A DNA stretch of 10,000 nucleotides from NCBI RefSeq assembly GCF_042767895.1, contig NC_091552.1, positions 1,413,307-1,423,306 on the forward strand. Direction: 5' to 3'. The position numbers and the translations under genes were made by a program. How positions within the stretch are numbered: position 1 is the stretch's first letter; each line of letters begins with the position of its first letter. The DNA is from Penaeus vannamei (taxonomy: Eukaryota > Arthropoda > Malacostraca > Decapoda > Penaeidae). Below the pieces are notes generated by a model. That model did no database searches. It was not told the DNA's origin and was given only the letters and a program-made list of their open reading frames with translations. Positions 1 through 9,862 of the stretch are shown in pieces.

Positions 1-395
<395 letters not shown>

Positions 396-692
396 TAATC
401 ATAACAAGTCTCTAGTCTGGAAATCGCTACTTAGCCGCAAAAGAAATTCTGGGAATTATAGAAATAAACATGAGATGTTCTTTTAAATCCAGATGCTATG
501 TGGATAGTAAGATAACGGAGTGAGGAATGCAACTGACCTACATTCAACGTATTATTTTGTATGTAACGTCAGTTATAATATTTTTTTATTTTGCAATGCT
601 CTCTGGAGTTTGTTTCCCTTAAATCAACTAATTATATATGTATAGGGCATCTAAATTCAATACAGTGCTAAATATCTTTTAGAGATCCCAGA
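396..692 (+). other. 5' flank of gene 1, partly shared with the other copies
   Basis: No gene is seen. From about 530 the sequence aligns by eye with the flanks of gene 2 (from about 4520) and the pseudogene (from about 7090). Shared landmarks are an ATTCAAC word, a GTATGTAA-like word followed by a T-rich run (about 560-590), and AAATCAACTAATTATATAT near 620-640. This shows that the duplicated unit begins well upstream of the coding region. Confidence 0.6.
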
Positions 693-815
693 ATTTATGG
701 AAAGGAAGATGATGGACATAATTCAAGGTAAAGGTCGCACGGAAGGAAGGGGCGTGACTACTAGACTCGCGGACTAAGGTATAAAAGGGACTCGCTTGAT
801 GACTGGAGCATCACA
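693..815 (+). promoter_or_regulatory. Core and proximal promoter of gene 1
   Basis: A TATA box, TATAAAAG, lies at 780-787, 48-55 bp before the ATG at 835. An initiator-like GCATCACAC follows at about 808-816, the expected 28-32 bp downstream. Upstream are GGGGCGTG (749-756) and TCAAGGTAAAGGTCG (723-737). The second contains two AGGTNN half-sites directly abutting and resembles arthropod nuclear-receptor sites of the FTZ-F1, HR3 or EcR classes. These elements recur in order before gene 2. The promoter call rests on position and paralog conservation. The transcription-factor assignment is inference. Confidence 0.82.
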
Positions 816-834
816 CTTCGTCTCTACCTCCAAC

Positions 835-1658
835 ATGTTCACTAAGGTGGGATTAGAAACTTTGTTAATTCTCATTCATGATAAGTGATAATCGATACTT
901 TCAGTATGGAAAGTGGTGTCGTGTTCTGAATAAGTATGGCATGTTTATGTGAAGAAAGAAAATAAATCGTAATATATATTACTTCTTTCTAGGCTGTCGT
1001 TGCCCTCGCCCTCGTGGCCGTTGCTGCCTCTGCTCCTTCTCAGCCAGCCTATGGTTATGCTCCTCAGCCTGCCTACGAGGTTTGTAAAAACTTGAGAGTT
1101 AAATTGATAATATATATTAATTACATTATATATGCGGGTATCTGGTGTGTGTTTTTGTTTTCTAATTCCGACCAACTTTTGCAGACCCCTGCCAAGTACG
1201 ACTTCAACTACGCCGTGAAGGACGACTACTCCGGAAACGACTTCGGTCACCAGGAGGCCCGTGATGGATATGACACCCAGGGAGCCTACTACGTCCTCCT
1301 TCCCGACGGTCGTCTGCAGAAGGTCGCCTACACCGTCAACGGCGACTCCGGCTACGTGGCTGAGGTCAGCTACGAGGGCGAGGCCCAGTACCCCGAGTAC
1401 AAGCCTGCTCCTTACCATCCTGAACCTGCCTACAAGCCAGCTCCTTACCATCCTGAACCTGCCTACAAGCCAGCTCCTTACCATCCTGAACCTGCCTACA
1501 AGCCAGCTCCTTACCATCCTGAACCTGCCTACAAGCCAGCTCCTTACCATCCTGAACCTGCCTACAAGCCAGCTCCTTATCATCCCGCACCTGCCTACAA
1601 GCCTACACCTACCTACACACCAGCTCCTACCTACGAGACCACCACAGCCGACGCCTAA
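835..1658 (+). CDS. Cuticle protein with RR-2 chitin-binding domain (pro-resilin-like), six-repeat copy
   Basis: This encodes a secreted structural protein expected to bind chitin in the exoskeleton. Exons are 835-846 (MFTK), 993-1079 and 1185-1658, joined by GT-AG introns of 146 and 105 nt, all phase 0, giving 190 aa. Residues 1-18 form a signal peptide with a hydrophobic Ala/Val/Leu core; cleavage is likely near residues 16-18. Residues about 36-103 are the Rebers-Riddiford domain (Pfam Chitin_bind_4 family), with YDFNYAVKDD, an RDG, DTQGAYYVLLPDGR and YTVNGDSGY, which fits RR-2. Residues 105-170 are six copies of an 11-residue repeat, YKPAPYHPEPA (the last reads PAPA), followed by a 20-residue tail. 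The spliced protein has no Cys. The start follows a TATA box, and the tiny first exon splitting the signal peptide is typical of arthropod cuticle genes. The exact cuticle type is not determined. Confidence 0.93.
1398..1595 (+). repeat. Coding 33-bp minisatellite, six copies (gene 1)
   Basis: Six in-frame 33-bp units begin at 1398, 1431, 1464, 1497, 1530 and 1563. Each starts with TACAAG and encodes YKPAPYHPEPA. Units 2-5 appear identical. Unit 1 differs at one synonymous site (CCT for CCA) and unit 6 carries Glu to Ala plus synonymous changes. The near-identity implies recent expansion or homogenisation. Confidence 0.96.
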
Positions 1659-1679
1659 ATGAACTTTGCTTAAAAATAT

Positions 1680-1696
1680 GATAAATATTTATTAAA
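1680..1696 (+). terminator. Likely poly(A) signal of gene 1
   Basis: ATTAAA at 1691-1696, the commonest variant of AATAAA, lies 33 nt after the stop, with GATAAA at 1680-1685 just before it. Gene 2 and gene 4 have ATTAAA at nearly the same distance inside a shared TATTTATTAAA context. The cleavage site cannot be placed. Confidence 0.6.
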
Positions 1697-1699
1697 AGT

Positions 1700-3585
<1,886 letters not shown>

Positions 3586-3607
3586 ACATTATAAATAGCA
3601 AAATACT

Positions 3608-3650
3608 ATTTATGAAAGGAAAGATGGTGGATATAATTCAAAGCAAAATT
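3608..3650 (+). other. Relic of the cuticle-gene promoter
   Basis: This aligns by eye, with few mismatches and about one single-base gap, to the proximal promoter of gene 1 from 695. Shared words are ATTTATG, AAAGGAA, GATGRTGGAYATAATTCAA and an AAGGTAAAGGTCG-like word decayed to AAGCAAAATTTG. No TATA box, ATG exon or RR exon follows. It is best read as the left remnant of a deleted gene copy. Confidence 0.6.
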
Positions 3651-3807
3651 TGCCTAGCAAGAGGGTTGTCATTAATACAGTACTATGACATTGCATCTAA
3701 AAACTTAATGGTATGTGTTTAAAATTGCAAAGCAGAACACCAATCCCACTAAGTTATGGCGGCTGTACATATACACCTCCATACATAGTATGCATTCAGG
3801 ACATACT

Positions 3808-3895
3808 TTCCCTTCCTTCCGGTCCGGAAACCGCGACCTTCGCCTTGAAGATATCAATTAAAACGCCTTTGGATCGTCTCATCATGGCGTATAAG
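3808..3895 (-). repeat. Downstream dispersed repeat, copy A
   Basis: Read on the minus strand, this holds a core (ATCTTCAAGGCGAAGGTC, then GCGGTTTCCGGACCGGAAGG) also seen as copy B (6001-6058), copy C (8451-8525) and copy D (8828-8865). An ATGATGAGACG-type word upstream matches the GCCATGATGACTGACAGC of copy B. It lies only about 200 bp beyond the promoter relic, whereas promoter and core are about 1.3 kb apart in complete units. No transposase or terminal repeats are visible. Confidence 0.65.
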
Positions 3896-3899
3896 TATA

Positions 3900-4261
3900 G
3901 GTGCTAAAATATATAGACGGAAAAATAACTATAGATGGAAAATAATGGAAAAAGTGGTCCCAAGAATATCAATGAAAGCTTACTAAAACTCTTAGACTGA
4001 TAGTTTCTCTCTCTAGAACAGAGGCGTTATTCGTGGTCGAAAATTCTATCAATTCTTTTGAATATAGCGGACAGATAAACACTTAAATTGACATTCACTC
4101 TACAATTATTGTCTGTCTTTATATTTATTATTTATTTATTTATTTTTTAGCACATGTACATACATCCTATGCATACACTTTATTTGTGAGTATATGCATG
4201 TACACATACACATATATTACAAATATATATGTAGAGATTTTTCAAATACATACACACAGAA

Positions 4262-4263
<2 letters not shown>
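3900..4263. other. Intergenic DNA, no gene seen
   Basis: AT-rich sequence with a short (TTTA)n run at about 4122-4148 and scattered TACA words. No coding potential or conserved block was recognised. Confidence 0.5.

Positions 4264-4350
<87 letters not shown>
4264..4350. repeat. (CA)n microsatellite
   Basis: About 43 uninterrupted AC dinucleotides, flanked by imperfect TACA-rich sequence on both sides. It lies about 450 bp upstream of the gene 2 TATA box. The open frames it creates encode poly Thr-His or Cys-Val and are not genes. Confidence 0.97.
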
Positions 4351-4352
<2 letters not shown>

Positions 4353-4704
4353 AATGAACATACATATATACCTTTATATATACACACATATACACTAACA
4401 CTGTAAGCCGAAGTGAGGAAGGTCTAACAAACACATTGGTATATAACCACAAAAATAAGAGAGTATATTATTAAAGTCATATATCTGTAGTACAGTAACA
4501 CACCCTAATCAAGTGTAATTTAACTTACCTTATGCATTCAACATTTGTCTTTTTAGTATGTAATATAAGTTTAATATTTTTTTTATTCTAAAATATATGC
4601 ATATATATTTGGATGTGAATTTCAACATTTGCCGCGATTCAACTAATGAAATATATAGTGTCTATTATAGCGCCATTTAAAAAAAACAAACATAATATAC
4701 TCAT
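4351..4704 (+). other. 5' flank of gene 2, shared with genes 1 and 3
   Basis: No gene is seen. From about 4520 the sequence aligns loosely with 530-692 and 7090-7229: ATTCAAC at about 4536, GTATGTAA with a T-rich run at about 4556-4590, and TTCAACTAATGAAATATATAG at about 4638-4658. Confidence 0.55.
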
Positions 4705-4832
4705 TAATGGAGAGGAAGATGATGGATATAACTCAAGGTAAAGGTCGCACGGAAGGAAGGAAGGAAAGGGGCGTGTCCACTGGACTCGTGGACTTCGATA
4801 TAAAAGGGACTCGCTCGATGGCCGGAGCATCA
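4705..4832 (+). promoter_or_regulatory. Core and proximal promoter of gene 2
   Basis: TATAAAAG lies at 4799-4806, 43-50 bp before the ATG, with GAGCATCAC at about 4825-4833 as the initiator candidate. TCAAGGTAAAGGTCG (4733-4747) and GGGGCGTG (4768-4775) match gene 1 exactly. Between them the GGAA run is about 9 bp longer than in gene 1 (two extra GGAA-like units), which changes the spacing of the two boxes. Regulation by moulting nuclear receptors is plausible for cuticle genes but is inference here. Confidence 0.82.
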
Positions 4833-4848
4833 CTCTTCTACCTCCATC

Positions 4849-5577
4849 ATGTTCACTAAGGTAACAAGTCTTATCAGTCTTGCTTATGAAAAAAAAAGTA
4901 ATATTTATTTTCATGTTTGTGTCTTGTGCTGTGTTAATCTGCAGAAAAAGAAAATAAATTGTAATCTGATATATTTCTTCTCTTCTAGGCTGTCGTTGCC
5001 CTCGCCCTCGTGGCCGTTGCTGCCTCTGCTCCTTCTCAGCCAGCCTATGGCTATGCTCCTCAGCCTGCCTATAAGGTTTGTATTTCTTATTTTCTTTTTC
5101 AGAATTGACAATAGTAAGAGTATGACTGAATTCGTAAAGAACTAATATCTTTTTACCGGAAATCTGCCATCGCGTGTTTCTAATTTTTTGTATCCTTTCC
5201 AGGTCCCTGCCAAGTACGACTTCAACTATGCCGTGAAGGACGACTACTCCGGCAACGACTTCGGTCACCAGGAGGCCCGTGATGGCTATGACACCCAGGG
5301 ATCCTACTACGCCCTCCTTCCCGACGGTCGTCTGCAGAAGGTCGCCTACACTGTCAACGGCGACTCCGGCTACGTGGCCGAGGTCAGCTACGAGGGTGAG
5401 GCCCAGTACCCTGAGTACAAGCCTGCTCCTTACCATCCTGAACCTGCCTACAAGCCTGCTCCTTACCATCCTGAACCTGCCTACAAGCCAGCTCCTTACC
5501 ATCCCGCACCTGCCTACAAGCCTGCCCCTACATACGAACCTGCCCCTACCTACGAGACCACCCCAGCCTACGCCTAA
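4849..5577 (+). CDS. Cuticle protein with RR-2 chitin-binding domain (pro-resilin-like), three-repeat copy
   Basis: This is a paralog of gene 1, about 4 kb downstream in the same direction. Exons are 4849-4860 (MFTK), 4989-5075 and 5203-5577, with GT-AG introns of 128 and 127 nt, all phase 0, giving 157 aa. The mature protein should be secreted by the epidermis and bind chitin. The signal peptide (1-18) is identical to gene 1. The RR domain covers about 36-103 and differs from gene 1 by Ser for Ala at 67 and Ala for Val at 70; exon 3 opens with Val rather than Thr. Residues 105-137 are three 11-residue repeats, followed by a 20-residue tail ending ETTPAYA. Exon 2 differs from gene 1 at about three of 87 bases, while the introns are largely dissimilar. 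The start is fixed by the conserved MFTK exon and TATA position. Splice sites are predicted, not proven. Confidence 0.93.
5416..5514 (+). repeat. Coding 33-bp minisatellite, three copies (gene 2)
   Basis: Units start at 5416, 5449 and 5482. The first two encode YKPAPYHPEPA and the third YKPAPYHPAPA, the same terminal variant as in gene 1. The order PEPA units then one PAPA unit is kept in all three intact copies, so gain or loss affects the PEPA units. Confidence 0.96.
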
Positions 5578-5599
5578 ATGAACTCTGATTAAGATATTT

Positions 5600-5605
5600 A
5601 TTAAA
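5600..5605 (+). terminator. Likely poly(A) signal of gene 2
   Basis: ATTAAA lies 23 nt after the stop within TATTTATTAAACTGAAATT, a stretch also present in the 3' UTR of gene 4 on the other strand. Confidence 0.62.
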
Positions 5606-5609
5606 CTGA

Positions 5610-6000
5610 AATTCTAATAACATTGTTCTTTCTTCCTATCAAAACACACGGCTGTCTGTTGATACTATCGGTGCAGCTAATAGGGCTGGAGATAGCACTC
5701 GTGATAATAGAAAAAGATAGGTTTTAGAAACAAAGACACTGGCATATGAATTAGTCACCGTCACCCGTCTGTAATATGAACTAATAACTTCAAATGATTG
5801 TTTAAATGTCTCAATGTTTTACGAAGTAGGAGCAGTTCCATTGATTTGTATCAAATCGTTGCAACGAATATCTTCCTAATATCAAAATTTATTTTGATTT
5901 TGGAAGCGCGAGCCTATTGAATTTCAAAGGCGGAAATGAGCATTGTTCTAATGGAGGCATACATACATGCATTACAAACATGTAAGACATAGCTTTCTCA
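5610..6000. other. 3' flank of gene 2, no gene seen
   Basis: Unique-looking AT-rich sequence with no open frame of interest, ending in CATACATACATGCATTA-type words at about 5959-5975. Similar words occur beside repeat copies A and D. Confidence 0.5.
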
Positions 6001-6058
6001 TACATCCGGTCCTCTTTCACCTTGAAGATGTTAACGAAGCTGTCAGTCATCATGGCAT
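6001..6058 (-). repeat. Downstream dispersed repeat, copy B
   Basis: On the minus strand it reads GCCATGATGACTGACAGC, then TTCGTTAACATCTTCAAGG, then an AGGACCGGATGTATG end. It shares the ATCTTCAAGG core with copies A and C but lacks about 12 bases of the GCGGTTTCC part. It lies about 430 bp after the gene 2 stop, opposite in strand to the gene. Confidence 0.62.
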
Positions 6059-6112
6059 CTCACAGGGGGACAAAAGGTCGAACATTTTTCTAATGATCCT
6101 TTAGAAAGCCCG

Positions 6113-6180
<68 letters not shown>

Positions 6181-6190
6181 CATTATTATT
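6113..6190. repeat. (ATT)n microsatellite
   Basis: About 26 ATT trinucleotides with one interruption near 6181. It lies just beyond repeat copy B. Confidence 0.97.
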
Positions 6191-6308
6191 TTCGCGTCGT
6201 AAATTCACACTTTTCGGTGTCGGGCAGCATGTGGACCATATGTTCCTTCCGTGGAAAATCGCACACATTTAAAGATATACTTCAAAATTATTATCTACAT
6301 GCTTTTCA

Positions 6309-6500
<192 letters not shown>

Positions 6501-6666
6501 GTGCGTGTGTGCACATAAGTTTGAATTTACATTGCTTCAGGGATATCCACATGTGTGTTTAATCGCACTTGGTTTATGCCACACTGAAGAATTTCTTTTT
6601 ACTGTTATCAGAATTGTAAGCAATAATTCATTATGATAATGCTGAAATAATTTTATAATTGAAGAA

Positions 6667-6884
6667 TGGAACACACAAATACGCACACATACACATATGT
6701 TTATATGTATATATATTCATATATATGTATACATATGTTTATGTATATATATATATGTACATGTATGTATATGTATATATATGTATACGTATGTATATAT
6801 ATACGTATATGTACGTATGAATGTAGACACACACACACACACATGTATATGCGCGCGCGCGCGCGCGCGCGTGTGTGTGTGCAC
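6667..6884. repeat. CA/TA/GC/GT mixed alternating tract
   Basis: TATG, TATA and TACGTA words fill 6670-6825, followed by (AC)n 6827-6842, a short ATGTATAT link, (GC)10 at 6851-6870 and (GT)5 at 6871-6880. From 6827 to 6884 purines and pyrimidines alternate without a break. The GC run stands out in AT-rich surroundings. Confidence 0.93.
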
Positions 6885-7229
6885 TTCTGTATGTGTGTGG
6901 CTTTACACTTTCAACATCTTGCACTGCAGCTAACAAAGCCTTGGTCTGCAAATTGGTACATGACCGCGAAATTAAGTTCAGATTTTAATGAAGCTCTTGA
7001 TTTGATGCTTTTTAATGCACGTCATAAGCTGCATTTATAATTAGATGCTATATTGTTACAAAAATAACAAAGATAGTTATGGATAATTCAGGTAACCTTA
7101 AAAATATAACTCCTTGTTATTTAGTATTGCAGCGTTATTTTTATTATCTAAAATTCTGAAATCAACTGATTATATATACATATAGTGCCTACACTTTACT
7201 GCAATTTTCTCTTAGGAGTATAAGGCCAT
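6885..7229 (+). other. 5' flank of the pseudogene, no gene seen
   Basis: No coding region is recognised. From about 7090 it aligns loosely with the 5' flanks of genes 1 and 2, most clearly in GAAATCAACTGATTATATAT at about 7157-7176, which matches AAATCAACTAATTATATAT upstream of gene 1. Confidence 0.5.
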
Positions 7230-7332
7230 TTACTGAAAGGTGGATGATTGATATAATTCAAGGTAACGAATAGGGCGTGACTACTCCACTAAAAATGAAC
7301 TGATAGATGACCAGAGCATCACACTTCATCCG
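7230..7332 (+). promoter_or_regulatory. Decayed promoter of the pseudogene
   Basis: The order of elements matches genes 1 and 2: GATGATTGATATAATTCAA, AAGGTAAC, GGGCGTGACTACT (7273-7285) and GAGCATCACACTTC (about 7314-7327). The TATA box is gone, replaced by CTAAAAATGAAC, and the second AGGTCG half-site has become CGAATAG with loss of the GGAA run. Confidence 0.75.
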
Positions 7333-7340
7333 CCTTCATT

Positions 7341-7946
<606 letters not shown>

Positions 7947-8450
7947 ATATATTTTTCATTGAAATTTACTAAAGTGATGTTCTTGTAACACTCATTTGTT
8001 TCCCTATGAACATAAGTAATAACATAAATGTATATACGTCTAAATAGTAGTTGACATCTCATTGATAACATTGGGTATATATAAATCATCATATAACTCT
8101 AAACCATTATGTTCATTCGTACATGAACTTACCTTTGCCTCCCAGAAGATAGTTCAAACATTCAAAGTTAAAATCCGTTTCATTTCCTTGCAGACCGTGT
8201 TACATCTTACGACAAATGCAAAAGAATAAAATACAAAGAAGCAAAAAATTATCTAGTTTTAAATAACAAGATTAGATAAGTATATCAAGAGGGGCATATT
8301 TTCATATATGTATGCATATACATTACATTGTGAGGATCTTGTTTATCGCTTGGGACTCCCCTGTTCCCCTTGCAAGACATTTTTACTGACAGTGACACCC
8401 TTGCATGGTGTGCCCTTAATTATGACTGGATTCGTATATGAATAAACGAT
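7947..8450. other. 3' flank of the pseudogene, no gene seen
   Basis: AT-rich with no gene. TTAAAATCCGTTTCATTTCC at about 8167-8186 resembles a piece of gene 1's 3' flank (about 1919-1938), supporting duplication of the 3' flank with the gene. Confidence 0.5.
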
Positions 8451-8525
8451 TTCCCTATCCTTCTGGGGCAGACACCGTGATCTTTGCCTTGAAGATGTTA
8501 AACACAGCAATCTCCAGCCATTAAG
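8451..8525 (-). repeat. Downstream dispersed repeat, copy C
   Basis: On the minus strand this reads AACATCTTCAAGGCAAAGATC, CGGTGTCTGCCCCAGAAGG and ATAGGGAAAT. It matches copy D closely over AAAGATYRCGGTGTCTGC and copy A over CTTCAAGGCRAAGRTC. It lies about 500 bp past the pseudogene stop and opposite to it. Confidence 0.68.
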
Positions 8526-8548
8526 AAAAGAAAAGAAAGAAAAGAAAA
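8526..8548. repeat. Homopurine mirror repeat
   Basis: A 23-nt run of A and G, blocks of four or three A separated by single G, reads the same in both directions around 8537. A second short AAAAGAAAA block follows at about 8553. Perfect mirror purine tracts can form triplex DNA, but this one is short. Confidence 0.85.
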
Positions 8549-8566
8549 CATGAAAAGAAAACTTTG

Positions 8567-8827
8567 AACAATTCCGACCACCAGCAAGCAAGTCGCGTGA
8601 TCGTATTTTTCTTTGAACATTTTTTTTTTTCGTTTAGGACCTGGAACATTTGTACAAAATTAGAATGCAAAAACTAATTTTCATTCGTAAGACATCAATA
8701 CTTTATGCACGTAGTAAATCTACTATCATTAATTTCATTTAAATGTTACAAACTTGACGTAGACTGAGAAATAGAACCATAAACAGGAAGAGAAGCAGAT
8801 ACAGCCAGAAGGAAGAGGGCCATGTAA
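8567..8827. other. Intergenic DNA, no gene seen
   Basis: Contains a run of ten T near 8621 and purine-rich words at about 8790-8820. The short open frame on the minus strand across 8735-9016 has no recognisable domain and overlaps repeat copy D, so it is not called. Confidence 0.5.
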
Positions 8828-8865
8828 CAAAGATTGCGGTGTCTGCACTGGAAGGAAAGGAAAGG
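8828..8865 (+). repeat. Downstream dispersed repeat, copy D (inverted)
   Basis: CAAAGATTGCGGTGTCTGC followed by ACTGGAAGGAAAGGAAAG matches copies A and C, but on the plus strand. Gene 4 is on the minus strand, so the copy sits about 470-500 bp downstream of the gene 4 stop and opposite to the gene, the same arrangement as copies B and C. Confidence 0.65.
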
Positions 8866-8883
8866 CTTGCTTTATATATGTAT

Positions 8884-8907
8884 TTATGCATATATATATA
8901 TGCATAA
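8884..8907. repeat. 24-bp perfect palindrome
   Basis: TTATGCA, then (TA)5, then TGCATAA: a perfect inverted repeat with no spacer beside repeat copy D. Probably a by-product of a TA/TGCA microsatellite. Confidence 0.8.
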
Positions 8908-9298
8908 TGACAACCGTGGCTTGGTGTGGCAGTGCTTCTACGTAACTGATGTCATGTAATAATCCATTCTTCATGGGCAGTTCCTTTAAAGGCAACCTTG
9001 TGTGTATGCCATTCACCAGTATCCCAAGTATAAGTGAGACAAATAGTTATTGTAGTTGACATTAACCATTCTGGAGTTTCATATCGGAGGCGGTGTGTTA
9101 GTCTGCTTTTTAAGTATGTCCAATGCTTTTTTTCTTTAATGCTTCTAAAACTATTTTTCTATATGATTAAGAATTTCTAATGGAGATATATGGTACTACG
9201 TAGAAAATATTCACAGGTTTTATAGACATGGGTATTGTGTTAAAAGTACCAGTTCTTTTTATGTTAAGGGAATAAAACATACGTTAATACAATTTCAG
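8908..9298. other. 3' flank of gene 4, no gene seen
   Basis: No coding region, RNA gene or repeat array is recognised. This is the space between inverted gene 4 and repeat copy D. Confidence 0.5.
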
Positions 9299-9304
9299 TT
9301 TAAT
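9299..9304 (-). terminator. Likely poly(A) signal of gene 4
   Basis: On the minus strand ATTAAA lies 25 nt after the stop in TATTTATTAAACTGAAATT, the same stretch as in the gene 2 3' UTR. Confidence 0.62.
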
Positions 9305-9328
9305 AAATAGCATTCAATTTAAGTCCGT

Positions 9329-9862
9329 TTAAGCGTAGGCTGGGGTGGTCTCGTAGGTAGGAGCAGGCTCGTAGGTAGGGGCGGGCTTGTAGGCAGGTGC
9401 GGGATGGTAAGGAGCTGGCTTGTAGGCAGGTTCAGGATGGTAAGGAGCTGGCTTGTACTCGGGGTACTGGGCCTCACCCTCGTAGCTGACCTCGGCCACG
9501 TAACCGGAGTCGCCGTTGACAGTGTAGGCGACCTTCTGCAGACGACCGTCGGGAAGGAGGACGTAGTAGGATCCCTGGGTGTCATAGCCATCACGGGCCT
9601 CCTGGTGACCGAAGTCGTTGCCGGAGTAGTCGTCCTTCACGGCGTAGTTGAAGTCGTACTTGGCAGGGACCTGGAAAAGTTACACAAAAATAGAATCCCA
9701 TCATACCAAATATATCAGTACTTTACAAATACAGTAATATTGTTATTCCATTCACATATTCAAAATCTTACAAACCTCGTAGGTAGGCTGAGGAGCATAA
9801 CCATAGCCTGGTTGAGAAGGAGCAGAGGCAGCAACGGCCACGAGGGCGAGGGCAACGATAGT
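9329..9862 (-). CDS. Cuticle protein with RR-2 chitin-binding domain, two-repeat copy (5' partial)
   Basis: This inverted paralog of genes 1 and 2 has exon 3 at 9670-9329 and exon 2 at 9862-9776, separated by a 105-nt GT-AG intron (9775-9671), phase 0. Exon 1 (MFTK in the other copies) is not found in the remaining 138 bases and should lie past the right edge; with it the protein would be 146 aa. Exon 2 starts TIVALALV instead of AVVALALV and keeps ASAPSQ at the signal cleavage region, then has GYGYAPQPTYE. The RR domain carries the same YDFNYAVKDD, DTQGSYYVLLPDGR and YTVNGDSGY landmarks. Two 11-residue repeats and a tail ending ETTPAYA follow. No lesion is visible, so it appears functional as far as it is seen. 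Its 3' end faces that of the pseudogene. Confidence 0.92.
9392..9457 (-). repeat. Coding 33-bp minisatellite, two copies (gene 4)
   Basis: One YKPAPYHPEPA unit (9457-9425) followed by one YKPAPYHPAPA unit (9424-9392). This is the shortest array among the three intact genes. Confidence 0.95.

Noticed and set aside
945..1583. Long antisense open frames over all three intact cuticle genes (945-1583 -, 4639-5502 -, 9404-9871 +), with a repeated MVRSWLVGRFR
   Set aside because: They mirror the sense codons of the 33-bp repeat and GC-ended RR exons and run through introns. They recur because the sense sequence is conserved. No independent evidence of coding.
1261..1662. Out-of-frame plus-strand open frames over exon 3 of genes 1 and 2, such as one rich in LLTILNLPTS
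   Set aside because: They are shadows of the RR domain and minisatellite in another frame.
3713..3907. 64-residue plus-strand open frame across repeat copy A
   Set aside because: It comes from repeat sequence, and the other copies do not preserve it.
8343..8591. 82-residue minus-strand open frame across repeat copy C
   Set aside because: It uses a different frame from the one shared with copy A, and no other copy keeps it open. No family recognised.
8735..9016. 93-residue minus-strand open frame
   Set aside because: No recognisable domain, and it overlaps dispersed-repeat copy D and a TA palindrome; likely chance.
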